Notes under the pieces: model-generated
Databases searched by the model: none
What the model saw: the letters and a program-made list of their open reading frames with translations, nothing else
Told to the model about the DNA's origin: nothing
Assembly: GCA_963580455.1 (NCBI GenBank)
Contig: OY756965.1
Span: 5,530,501-5,594,500, forward strand
Direction of reading: 5' to 3'
Source: Euonymus europaeus
Taxonomy: Eukaryota; Streptophyta; Magnoliopsida; Celastrales; Celastraceae
Length of the DNA stretch: 64,000 nt
Made by a program: the position numbers and the translations under genes
Shown here: one piece after another, positions 35,005 to 46,512 of the stretch
Layout of the letters: every line of letters begins with the position of its first letter
How positions within the stretch are numbered: position 1 is the first letter of the stretch

Positions 35005-36240
35005 ATGACTCAATCCAACTCACTTGCATGCATATTGGATGCAAACCGCCTTACGGGGCCAAACTTTGTTGACTGGCTGAGAAATTTGAGAATGGTTCTC
35101 AATTTCGAAAAGATTGGCTATGTCCTTGAAAAATATGTTCCAGCATCCTTACCAGAAGGATCAGTAGAGGAAGAAAAGGCTACTTACGAGAAGTTGTATG
35201 AACATAACTTGATAGCGAGGAATTACATTCTAGCTTCAATGTCAAATGACTTTCAAAAACAGCATGAGAATTATGCTGATGCTCAAAGTAAGATTCTTCA
35301 TCTAAAAGAATTATATGGAGAACAAAGCATGACTGCAAGATATGACATATCTAAGGAACTGTTCCAAACAAGGATGGCTGAAGGTGCTAGTGTGAAAGAT
35401 CATGTTCTCAAGATGATCAATTTGATTGAACGTCTTGAGAATTTAGATTTTACCATGGATTGCACCTTGCAAATTGACTTGATACTGCAGTCCCTGCCTG
35501 ATTCCTTCTCATAGTTCATTGTGAATTTTTACATGAACAAGATTGAGTGCACTTTGACAGAACTTCTTAATATGCTAGGTGTGGCTCAAGGGGACATGAA
35601 GGGAAAGATTGTTGCGAAAGCTTTTTGGTTTCTTTATCTTCTAAGAATAAGAAAAACAAGAAGGCTTCTACTTCTGGACCTTCTAAGAAGATTTCTAAAA
35701 ATAATTCTGAAGACAAGTTAGCAGCAGATAAATGAAAGTGTCTCTTCTGTCAGAAGGATGGGCACTGGAAAAGGAATTGTTACGAATATCTTAAGTCCTT
35801 GAAAGTTAAGGGAAAAGTGATTCCTTCAAAAGATATGTCTACTTTTGTAAACTTGAGAATATTATTTCCATTTACTCATCATCTACTTCTTGGATCATTG
35901 ATACTGGTGCATCTTCGTACATATGTGTGTCATTGTAAGATCTGAGAAGAAGTATAATTCTAGGAGTAAAAGAAGTGCCCGTAAAAGTAGGCAATGGAGC
36001 AACTGTTGCTGCCACTGCTATTGGGACCGCTTTTATTAAATTACCTTCTTCTCATGTTTCAAATTTGGATATTTATTAGTTCCTAATGCTTTCAATAATA
36101 TCATCTTTGTGGGACTGTTAGCACAGATGGATAATGAATTCAGTTATAATAATGATTTTTGTTATATTCATTTTGGAAATGAATGTGTTGGCATGGGTAA
36201 TTTGATAAATGGTTTGTATTATAATAATGATGTCTTGAGT
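35005..36240 (+). pseudogene. copia gag-protease remnant
   Basis: From ATG 35005 the frame reads the copia gag capsid region (LTGPNFVDWLRNLRMVL, ILASMSNDFQKQHE, LFQTRMAEGASVKDHVLKM) to a TAG at 35512-35514, then continues in frame to about 35620. There a frameshift leads to a Lys/Ser-rich linker and a zinc knuckle CLFCQKDGHWKRNC (about 35737-35780). After another break comes the aspartic protease active site WIIDTGASSYIC (about 35890-35930) and VKVGNGATVAATAIG. Frameshifts and stops make it non-functional. Confidence 0.85.
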
Positions 36241-36242
36241 TA

Positions 36243-37560
36243 ATTGTTATTGGTTGATAATGTGATGCTAATAAGGTATTGATATGATGTGGATTCGATT
36301 TTCGCTCATGGTTAGATTTGGGAAAAATGCAAACCCTAGTTTTTGGGGAAACTTGAATTGTATAGTTTTGCTTGGAACGAGGTAGAGATTCTTATCCCAT
36401 TTTTATATTGTATTTATTTCTATCCTCTAAAGAGCGATTCCTATTTTCTCATTGGTCATCTTTATGTTTTGTTGCCTAAATTGCTCTTTAGGAAGAACGA
36501 ACCCCTTATTTAGTCATTGATAAAAATTACATACCTTAATCATGCTTAATCATCAATTAAGCATGTTAACTCTTGTATATGCATCACGTAGTTATGTATG
36601 TATATAGGTTATATATATATATATTCTTGCATAACATAATTGAACATGCATTGCAGATGCATTGTGGGCTATGGGTATGGACTCGTAGTTCTTTAGAAGC
36701 TATTTGTGATATGTTGGATATCAAGGGGCACATTATTGCCAGGATCGGGATTCAACATTGGGTTGGTACACCTATAGGGGTCTGGAGCAAGGTTCAAAGT
36801 TTCAAATGGTTTTATGGATATTCGTTGACTGGTGTCAAGACACTGTAGGGTGTAACCATTGATCTACTATATTGTGACATTTTAGATGTCATTTTGCAAC
36901 ATTGTGCTTATTTCATTATCCAGCCTTGCAATATTGATTACTCTTTATTTTTGCAGCTAAGCCTTCTGCTCACCTTATTTCCTTTTCTTCTATCATTGAG
37001 GTGAGACTGGTGTTGAGAACCAAGCTGTGGATCAGTAGGAGGCAGCTTTACATAGATGGCCACCTTTGGAGCCTAGGATTTCCTAAATGTTATGGGTTGA
37101 ACATTGATGTTTATCTTTAGTTCAAATAGTACTTGGTTCTATTGAACATTATGTTTCTTATGTACCTTTTGGTATGCATGATGGATGGTCGGGGGTAAAT
37201 GTCGTGTGATCGGGACTTCTATATTGAGATAATAGACCATGGGTCTGGATATTAGACTATGAAAGTCTTTTGAATGATGATGTTTTTGTGATGTTAATTG
37301 ACATATATTTTGCTTGTGATTAGATGGCCTGAGGCCTTGCTTAGAGTGTGATTGTGGATAAATAGTTTGAGGCCCTACTAGGCTGCAAAATTGTGATAAA
37401 TTATTATTGATTGAATTTCTTTTAACAATGTATTATTTGATACCAGGTTGGCACTCTCCGATATGAAGGGAGCTGTTATTGGATTTTTGTTTGAATCTAA
37501 TGTTAGGATGACGTGTAGTAATGTCCTAAGTGACGAGCGTATGCGTCATTAGTAACGCAC
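36243..37560 (+). other. non-coding, LTR-like region upstream of gypsy pol
   Basis: No coding region is recognised. It contains a TAAGCATG-type inverted pair (tcatgcttaatcatcaattaagcatg, 36538-36563 region), a short AT run at 36610-36632 and GC-poor filler. Its position before a plus-strand gypsy pol suggests the 5' LTR or leader of that element, but no matching right copy was found. Confidence 0.35.
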
Positions 37561-37599
37561 CCAGCTCGGTGTGTGATTTTTGAGTTTTCGCGAGTAGAT

Positions 37600-39470
37600 G
37601 AACGTATGACGTAATTGAAAAAGAAGGGTACACCATTTGTATGGACAGACAAGTGTGAGGTGGTAGTTGAGGAGTTAAAGAAGTGTTTGAGAACACCTCC
37701 GGGGTTAGTAGTTCTACAGAGGGATAAAGACTACCAAGTGTATTGCGATACATCTGGAGTTGGATTGGGATGTGTGTTAATGCAATGGGAAAGAGTTGAG
37801 GAGTATGGCTTGAGGTTTCTAAAGACACATGAATGGAATTATCCATTTCATGATTTGAAACTTGTAGCGGTTGTTTTTTTTTTTTTTTACTTTTAAGCAA
37901 TGGAGGTACTACCTCTATGGAGAAAGGTTCGAGGTGTTCTCGGATCATAAAAGTCTCAAGTATCTATTCACCCAGGAAGAGTTGAACTTGTGGCAGAGGT
38001 AGTGAATGGAGTACTTGGAGGACTTTGACTTCAATTTGCAATACCATTCTGATAAAGCAAATATGATGGCGGATGCGTTGAGCTAGAAGTGTGATGTGGC
38101 TAGTCTATTCTTGTACGAATTGGGGATTATTGAAATAATCAACCAGTTCAACTTGGAGTTGAGAAGTGATGAGAAAAAGTGTACTTGGGATGTATGACTT
38201 CGAGATCACAGATGGTGCAGAAGGTCATGGATGCGCAGAATGGATATTCTACATTTGATGTGATTGACAAGAGGTTCGGTTGGGTCCATGAAAATTACAG
38301 AGGTGTGAGGTATGTGGGAACAGGTATGACAAGAGATTTTAAAAAAGGCACACCATTCATGGTTTGCCATACATCCAGGGGGTATGAAGATGTACCAAGA
38401 TCTGAAGATAAAATTCTAATGGAAGGGGATGAAGGTCGATGTGACTAGATATGTGGCGAAGTATTTGACTTGTCAACAAGTCAAAGGCAAGCATCAAAAG
38501 CCTGTGGGGTTACTACAACCACTACCAGTGGAGCAATGAAAATGGGAGAGGATTACAATGGACTTTGTGACCGCACTTCTGATGACTCAGAAGCAACATG
38601 ACACGGTGTAAGTGATTATTGACAGATTGACCAAGTCCATTTTCTACCAATGAACAAGACGGATTCATTGGATTCCTTGAGTAACTTGTATGTGAGAAAG
38701 ATTGTGAGATTGCATTGGGTTCTATTATCTATCGTGTCAAACTAGGATCAATGATTTACAGGTAGATTCTGGAGTAGTCTACAAGAGGCCTTGGGTACGA
38801 AGCTAGATTTCAGTACGACTTATCATCTTCAGAGTGACTAACAAAGTGAGAGAACTATTCAAATTCTAGAAGACATGATTCGGGCATTTGTGGTGGATTT
38901 CAGGTGTAGTTGGGATCGATACATACATTTGGCTGAGTTTTTATATAACAACTCATTCTATAGTTGTATCGATATGACTCCTTTTGAGGCATTTTACAGG
39001 AGACCTTGCAGATCACCATTATGTTGGGTAGAAGTTGGAGAGAAGATTGTTTCGGGATCGAATATGATCAAGGAAGCAAGGGAACGAGTTGAGGTGATCA
39101 AGAAGTAGTTACTCATCGCCCAAATTTGACAGAAGTCTTATGTTGACAAGAGGAAAAGGCCACTTGAGTTTACAATTGGGGATAAAATGTTTATGATGGT
39201 TAGTCCATGATGTGATATTCATCAGTATAACAAGCAGGGAAAGTTGGCACCGAAGTTTATGGGACCGTTTGATATTATTGAGTTTGTTGGACCAATGACG
39301 TATCGTTTGGCAATTCCATCAAAGCTGTCAAAGGTTCACGATGTGTTTCATGTCTCTATACTCCGAAAGTATGAGCCAAACTCTACACATGTGTTGGATT
39401 GGACTACCTTGGAAGTTGAGAAAGATGGGAGTTACACTTTTCAACTGGTGAAGATTTTGGACTGATAGGA
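37600..39470 (+). pseudogene. Ty3/gypsy pol remnant: RNase H and integrase
   Basis: Blocks in order: RNase H start (FVWTDKCE, VYCDTSGVGLGCVLMQ, 37634-37785); [16 protein letters not shown], then a run of about 16 T that breaks the frame (37870-37890); [20 protein letters not shown] (37908-37970); and ADALS at 38072. The integrase follows with CQQVKGKHQKPVGLLQPLP (38472-38530), MDFVTALLMTQ and IIDRLTKS, the region LAEFLYNNSFYSCIDMTPFEAFY (38930-38998), and the C-terminal GPFDIIEFVGPMTYRLAIP/VHDVFHVSILRKY block (39262-39375). Many codons expected to be Trp or Arg are stops (for example TGA at 38537-38539). Reverse transcriptase is absent. It is a dead copy. Confidence 0.88.
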
Positions 39471-39631
39471 TAAAGTCATAAGGTCGAGTGTAATTTCACT
39501 TGGGAACTCGAGTCAAAGATGAATGAGAAGTATCCACATTTGATCACGGAACTTGGTATGTTTTAAATTTTGGGGAAGAAATTTCTTTAAGAGGAAAGAT
39601 ATGTAATATCCTGACCCGAAAATAGTAAAGA

Positions 39632-41373
39632 TGTAAGGCCCCGTCCCACGAAACCTTAACCAATAGGTCCATAGGTCGGAACGCTACTCACATTTCATTA
39701 TATACTCACTCTATAGCTTAGGAACCCTAGACTGAAGAACCTTTATTTAATAAAAATCCACTTCATTAAACAATCCCAATAAATAGTTAGTATAATTTAA
39801 TCTAAAATAAAAGTGTCAACCTATATTCATTAAATAAACAATAACATCCAATTAATATCCTCTAAGTATACTATTGTGAATCTTATACTTTTCATCTTCA
39901 TTCCCGAATCTCCACTTATTACCATACATCAAAGCTACTAACTGTAAGTGCATAAATAATTTAATACTTAATTAATCAATCTTCAATAAAAACTAGCTTT
40001 CGTCACATGAGCATCTTCTTCATGGATCTATGACGACACCATCAACTCCTAAGTTAGCATAATCATCTGAGAGATCATAACCTGCATCACGGAATATAGT
40101 GAGCCAAGGCCCAGCAAGTAATATTTATGCATGAATGCACGTGAACCATTTCTTTAGAGACCAGTCCACCATTTAAATTCTTTCTACTTGGGCCCTTAAC
40201 CTAGGTAAACTGCTACAGAGCAATTGGTCAGGATTTTCTTTAATTAAGTGTTATACCAAAGAACACTTTCCAGTAGAAATACGTTTCTATTTCCATTTCC
40301 AGTAAACCTCAACATTAACTTTCCAGTATACCATCCCTATAGCAGTTGTACTCGGTTCGTAAAAATATTTTTCCTTAATGTGTCATGCATGTTATGATAT
40401 GTTATGCCTCATGCAGTGTAACCATTAAACGTTACCTCTATATATCATCACATAACAGTTTACCATTCACATATAACCAAAATATCACAAATTCAGTCTT
40501 GTATAAACATCACCTTTCACACAGTTGAAATATAAATAATGGATCAATCACAGTGTTCCATAATACAGTTTGATATTACTTACCTTAGCATGTTTTTCTT
40601 AGATCTTGGTACTTTTGACTAAAGAATTTATTCTGCAACCCAAAATGATACATCCAAAGTCTTAAAATTCATTTTCATCTATAAGATAATCTTTAATTAA
40701 CTATATTAATTGGGCCTTTAATGGTTCTGCCCCTAACTCAATTGGGCCTGAATTGCCTAAACCAATTGCCAATTGGGTTTGGCTTGGATTGGCCCATAGC
40801 CCAACCGTGTCAAATTGAACCAGTTTTCGTCTCTCTCCCACTCAGGTCTTCTAGACCCGGTGGGTTTCATCATCGATCTCTGCACTAGAGACACGGTGGA
40901 AAGCATGGTGGCTACAAATGGGGTCGGGGTGGTATGGGCAATGTGTTTTTGGTCTCCCCTTACCTGTTTGTTGGCCGTAACTGATGAATCGTGGAAGAAT
41001 CCAAGCGGCAGCACCATGCCATTCTTCTGGCCGTTAACCACCAACCCCAATTTTGTTCCCTCCGAAAATGGCATGGTTGAGCTCCCCGCATCATCCTCTT
41101 CCTTCCCGTGTCAGCTAGGTCGCCTGTCGCCGTCTCTAAGATCAAGCCTTCTGTCGCCGCCACTGGTATACAGTGTGTGTAGAAGCTAGGTTTTTCCGCC
41201 TGACTTGAGATGTGTGCTTCCCTTTTATTTTCATTTCTAATTTCATAATAAATTGTCCTTTACATTGATTATTTTATTTTAATCCCCCAAACCCACATTA
41301 AACCCTTCGACCTTCGTTAATTCGTATTGTTCCCGAAAATGACTTGAGAACTATATGTATGTATGTATGTATG

Positions 41374-41407
<34 letters not shown>

Positions 41408-41423
41408 ACACGCAGGTGTTACA
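39632..41423 (-). mobile_element. solo LTR 1, gypsy type
   Basis: On the minus strand it runs from TGTAACACCTGCGTG to GGCCTTACA (1792 bp). Flanking 5-mers aaaga and aaata differ at one base, so the target duplication is decayed. It shares with solo LTR 2 the block atagtgagccaaggc followed by atgcatgaatgcacgtga, so both belong to one family. The mixed ATGT/AT/AC microsatellite at 41354-41406 lies inside it. No internal retroelement domain is present. The open frames on both strands around 40757-41189 are leader-like sequence of the LTR, not genes. Confidence 0.75.
41354..41406. repeat. compound (ATGT)n(AT)n(AC)n microsatellite
   Basis: gtat repeats pass into AT repeats and then AC repeats, close to the outer end of solo LTR 1. 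Confidence 0.95.
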
Positions 41424-42121
41424 AAATACCTATATGTATTTACAATATTGTCATTATCATATTTATTATTATATTTTAGTATTTAACTTTCAAAATTCAT
41501 AGTAAATTCATTTAAACTCCTATTCAAGATTCGAGCGATTCTTGCACTCTTAATTTTTATATCCCTTATAGAATTTATGAAAAATGTTCCGATCTAATTT
41601 AATTAATACATGATGTCACCATTCATTATATAAGATGCTACTTTGCGACAGTGGAGAAAAGAGAAAGAAAGGAAAAAAAAGAGAGAAAGCGAGAAAGGGA
41701 GAGAGATTCTTGGTGAATTTTAGCTTGGTTTTGGTAGATTTTTGAGCATCTAAATAAGGTGGACATGATTCTTCAAAGATTTCAAGCTATTGGTAAGTTT
41801 TTCTAAGTTAATGAGAATTAGATTTTTGATAGATTTGTGGAAAAACTTGATTGGTTGGATTTAATGGTTATTGATTGTTGATTTGGAGTAGAAATTTGAT
41901 TTGGTCATATTCAAGGTTTGGAATAATTTTTCTAAAGAAAGAAGGTAAATTCGTGAATTTTCTTGAGTTAATTGTTATTGATTTATGAAGCAACCAGCCG
42001 AAAAGGGGAGGTAGTCGCCACCAATCGAATTGAAGTGTGATTGGATACTTGAAAAACCTACAAACTAGAAATGAGGGTACGGGGGTCGATTGAGCATGGA
42101 AAAGGTATTAGGCACCCCACG

Positions 42122-43730
42122 TGTAATGCCCCGACCTCCACGGTTTAGTTACTTGGCCTATAATACGGGACGCCACTCACAATAGATGTTTACATATCAA
42201 TAAATACCTTGTAATACCCATACCTAAATGATCAGAGTAAATACAAGAATAACCAAACTCCCATTCAAGATAACAATAAATAATTAATACCTCAACATCC
42301 TAAATTCCAGTGTTCCTTTTACTACCAAAACATCTCAATCACTATGTCTGCAAAGCATGATAAGAGTACTTTATTTTATTTAAAATTATGGCACTAATTT
42401 CAGACATATGAACATCGTCCTCATGGATCCGCACCGCCATCATCAAGAGCTACATCAACATACTCCTCCATGAATTCGCTACCTGCGTCATGGAATTTAG
42501 TGAGCCAAGGCTTAGCAATCAATAATTATGCATGAATGCACGTGATCTTATTTCTGTAAGATGAACTGTCATTTAAACCCTCTATACAATACTTGGGCCC
42601 TAACCTAGGTAGATCACCACAGAGCAACCGGTCGGATTTTTCATATAGTCCTACCAAAGGACGTCTTCCATTAAAAAAAAACAGCATCCATTTTCCCTTA
42701 AAAATTCATCAACAGTCACATTTTTCGTACACCCCCTCTGCAGTGATCATAACAGGTTCCTTAAACTATTTCTTACATTCACATAGCAATTTAATGCATG
42801 ATGCAATGCATGACAGTACAACAATTACCAACAAATGTTCAGTCATAATTAATTAACTATGCCATAAACACACATATCCATAATGCATAATTTTCATAAC
42901 CGCATCACCATCACATACCACAATGCATCACAACACAACATTCACAGAAATTCCATGACACAGTGAATTATTACTTACCTGAACGTTGCCCCAAAAACCC
43001 CTTCTAACTTCTAGTAACTCCTAGTAAGTTTCTGTAATTCCAATTAATATCATAGTTTATTAAATAAATTAATAAAAGTTTAATGAGTATTTTAATTTGA
43101 ATCGGGTCTGCCCAACCCAATCGGATCGGCCTGACCCGGTTCTACCTCTTCTTCACTGTAACAGACCCGTACGGGTCATTTTCGGGGTCACCGCCTGAAA
43201 CGGTGCGGTGAAGGCCACCATTGGCCTCAGTTGGTAGGCGCTGGTCCAGAGAGTCCATATCAGGTCTCCGTTACCTGTATCATCGCCGGAGATGAGCGAA
43301 TCCGGTCGTCAAAGTGTTCGGTGGCTGCCCCTCTTCTTCCCCCGTCAACGGCTTGATGGCGCTCCATTGGATCCGAAAAGCACCCCAATGGATTCGGGGT
43401 ATCCTACTCGTGCTTCCCGTGCCCCTCTCGCAACGAACCGGCGCCGTCACCGAAAAAACTCCTTCCGTCGCCGCCCCTCCACACTGGTTCTGGGTTAGGG
43501 TTCTTTCTTGGTACCCGTGCCCCTAATTTCTTTTTATTTCCATTTTAGTGTTTCCCCTATTTGGACACCTTTACCCTCCCTATTTCTTCTAATCTCCTTA
43601 TATACCCTTTGCCCAATCTCGTATAATTTACCACGTCGATCACACATATAAAAAATACTAGAAAAATAAATAAATATATATATATAGATATATATAAATT
43701 GCCTAACTATTTAGAGATCAAAATATTACA
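42122..43730 (-). mobile_element. solo LTR 2, gypsy type
   Basis: A 1609-bp LTR reading TGTAATATTTTGATC to GGGGCATTACA on the minus strand, flanked by a perfect target duplication ccacg (42117-42121 and 43731-43735). No internal region exists, so it is a product of LTR-LTR recombination. Same family as solo LTR 1. Its GC-rich part (43080-43500) yields open frames on the plus strand that are not supported as genes. Confidence 0.88.
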
Positions 43731-43835
43731 CCACGACTCCTGTTCAAAACAATTACTGAATTTTTAAATAATTGACTATCTTTTGAAAGCTCATAGTTTG
43801 CAAGATTGGGTCATAATGATTTGATTTTTGGATCA

Positions 43836-44219
43836 TACCAACTTATGGCACCAAAAAGAATTGGATTTTGAAAACACCAACTTATAGTGTCGTATTTAAG
43901 TTTGATGATCGGTTTGGAATAAAAATGGGGTCAGATTTTGAATTCTAACTTACGGAACCCGAATAGATGAATTGGAATTTAAAAGGATTTGGGAATACTA
44001 ACTTATGGTACTTATTTGTTTTAAAAAAAGGTGAATTTTATAATACTAACTTATAGTATTTGAAAAAGAATTAAATACTACCTTATGGTATTTTATTTTT
44101 TAAAAAGATGGAGATCGTATTTTAAAACAAGAGTGTTGAGTTTATATAAAGAAGTAACTGGGAATACCAACTTATGATATTTAAATACAAGTTTGAGTTT
44201 GGAATACCAACTTATGGTC
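43836..44219. repeat. array of eight short hairpins (TACCA-ACTTA-TGGTA)
   Basis: Eight dispersed copies of a 15-19-bp inverted repeat with a constant ACTTA or CCTTA loop: near 43836, 43874, 43943, 43996, 44042, 44074, 44163 and 44204. Stems differ between copies but mostly stay paired (AATACTA/TAGTATT, ACAC/GTGT, TTC/GAA). Spacing is irregular, 30-90 bp. Confidence 0.85.
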
Positions 44220-44506
44220 AAATTCAACATGCATGGCATGATATAAAAATACAATCTTAAGCATGCAATCTAGACATTCATTCAATACATACACAAATCC
44301 TAAATGTCTACATGCCTCTAACATCCTAAAATAAATATGCATGCAATTTACACTATTTTACATCCACTATTTTGCAACATTTACAATGGCCTAAGGCCCA
44401 ACTATCCACTAGTCTTAAAAAAAATTAATTTTCTAACCCAAACTTCCCAATACATAATTTACAAGCCCAAACTAATACCTAAAAGTTCAAAATATAATAC
44501 ACAAAA

Positions 44507-46512
44507 TGTAATATCCCGAACACAATTTTTTTTTAAAAAAATATAATAAATTTTCAAATTTGATATTTTTAATAAATACTACATATTTTTAGAAAAATAT
44601 TGGCGCAAGAATCACCTGAATCGGAGTTGAATTGGAGTTGTTACGAATTTTGGAAGTTTAAGTAATTATTAGGTAAACGAGGGGCAAAAGAGTAATTTTA
44701 TCTAAAAATCTGGTACAAACCAGATTTTCCCTTTCTTCTCCAGCAGCTCACGCATGGAGTGAGAATTTTTTTTGGAAAATTGGGTATTTCGTGTTGTGGT
44801 CCGATTGGGACAAGTGTGAGGTCGAAACGAAGCTTGTGGAGAGAGGAACAAAACCCAACCAGAATCGTCGTCATCGGACCACCACAGGCGGCGGAATCAG
44901 GCGGAAAAGTTTCGGTTTCCGACGACCTCCGAGCTCTATCCCGGTCGATTGCGAAGGAGTTTCGGATCGAGACAGGTACCATTGGATTGCTTGTTTTGAG
45001 AGCTTTAATTTGATGTATGGTTCGCCGAAAAACGTCGCCGGAATCGTCGGCTCCGGGTTTGTCACGGGTTTACCCGAGTTGACTTTTGACCGAGTTTGAC
45101 TTTTTTCTCGAGTTGACCGGGTTTGAGCCAAGTTGACTTTGACCGGTTTTACCATTTGACTTTTAGGTTGACTTTTCCGTATTTTGACCATCTTGTATAT
45201 GTATCCGTATTCTGATGCAGGAGACTGATTTGAGGATTTTGGATTGGGATTTTGGACGTATTACGGATTAGCGTAGTTGACATTTCAGGTAGGAATTCTA
45301 CCCTATTTCTTATTTGGGATTTCGGGAGTTTCGTATTTGACGGACTCCTATTTTTCTATCGGTGTGAAATTCCCTAAGGTTGTGAATTTCTCTATTTATA
45401 CTCTTATCCGATTTATTTCCGCAATTGCACTATATTACTATTTCAGGCTATTATTGATTGTGTTTGCACGACTGGTTGCACTCTTGTGCGCCACGTCACT
45501 GGTGGGGCCCACATCTTGGTTGTGGGGTTTTTGGTGAAAGTCCGGATATGACTATACTCAAGTGATTTTCTGTGATGATGCTACGAGATTATTGATGGAT
45601 GATTTATAGTATGTGGGAGCCACATTGGGCGACCAGCCTACTGGATGATTTGTTGATGGTTCTGATCGGGTACGTACCTGGAGACCGGATTGAGGTGGGG
45701 TACATCCTAGAGGACGCTCTTCGATGTAGACGATGCTATCGAGTACCTGATGTAGGCTCGATCCTCATCCAATCTGGGGAGTACCTGGATTGGGAAACAC
45801 CTTGCGGGGATCATGGTGGGTCCATGGGAGGATTTTCCGATGTTATATGGATTTGTGTTGATATGGATTTGAGTTGGATTATGACTGTGTACCAATTTAA
45901 GAGTTGTACTTAAGGATGGTAGTGGTGGAGCCCATTCGGTGTCTACCCTACATATTGATTGATTTGTTGATATTTATGATGGCTTCGGAGATTCTTTATC
46001 CTATTCGGATATTACCTCATGGTTTCCTGTATGTATTTTTATATCTTTCAGATTTTCTTACTTTATCTCGATTTTTACTTTCTGTTTATTCAGATGATGG
46101 ACATTTCTCCATATCCCTACTGAGCTTTGTGGCTCATCCATTTCATTCTCATGTTTTTCAGGTGAGATAGCCGGAGTGGAGGATCAGCGCAGGGATGCGT
46201 GAGGCGTGATGTAGCTGGTGTGGGGATGTTTGTGTCTGTCTGTAGTATCTATGTTTCGTCTATGATGATTTGGATTTTTCCGCTGTAGACTCTGGATTGC
46301 AGGTTACATTATGTTGGCAGTATTTGGGATCATGGTGGAGATTTATACATATATATAAGTGAGGCTATTACTATAGCTAGATTATTGATTCATAGTGTTT
46401 TGGGTAGATATTTGGTTTAAATCCGGTTCGGGGAACGGAGGAGTTCCTTGTCGGTCACGCCTCTGGGATTCATGGGTGCTCATCTGCACCTATCTGGGAG
46501 AGGGGCGTGACA
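44507..46512 (+). mobile_element. solo LTR 3, Tekay/Del-like gypsy
   Basis: A 2006-bp LTR from TGTAATATCCCGAACAC to GAGGGGCGTGACA, flanked by a perfect target duplication caaaa (44502-44506 and 46513-46517). It opens and closes like known Del/Tekay LTRs. The segment 44690-45290 resembles a spliced leader (gacag/gtacc and ttcag/gtagg boundaries). No gag or pol is present. The open frames inside are not genes. Confidence 0.88.

Larger units (their letters stand above)
32580..36242 (+). mobile_element. decayed Ty1/copia element (LTR/leader, gag and protease part)
   Basis: A long AT-rich non-coding stretch (32580-34960) with a TATA-like ctatataaag at 34459 precedes copia gag, so it is probably the 5' LTR and leader. 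The gag and protease remnants follow; integrase, reverse transcriptase, RNase H and a 3' LTR are not found before sequence character changes near 36240. Element ends and target duplication are not identifiable. A motif ccaagaaaccaa/cgactaaa-gtgag recurs three times (about 34598, 34683, 34795). Confidence 0.65.
39602..41985 (+). repeat. 3' LTR of the gypsy element, split by a solo LTR
   Basis: Starts TGTAATATCCTGACCC shortly after the pol end, the position and opening expected for a Tekay/Del-type gypsy LTR. After 30 bp it is interrupted by the solo LTR 39632-41423 and resumes at 41424 (atttacaatattgtcatt). A purine-rich block at 41650-41710 and the segment to 41985 appear to belong to it; there the next nested LTR begins. 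The far end is not seen. Confidence 0.5.

Noticed and set aside
40757..41189. Overlapping open frames of about 105 and 124 codons on opposite strands
   Set aside because: They lie in the GC-rich leader part of solo LTR 1 and mirror each other; no domain, so not called as genes.
43292..43526. Pro/Arg-rich open frames on the plus strand
   Set aside because: Inside solo LTR 2, antisense to its direction, no family resemblance.
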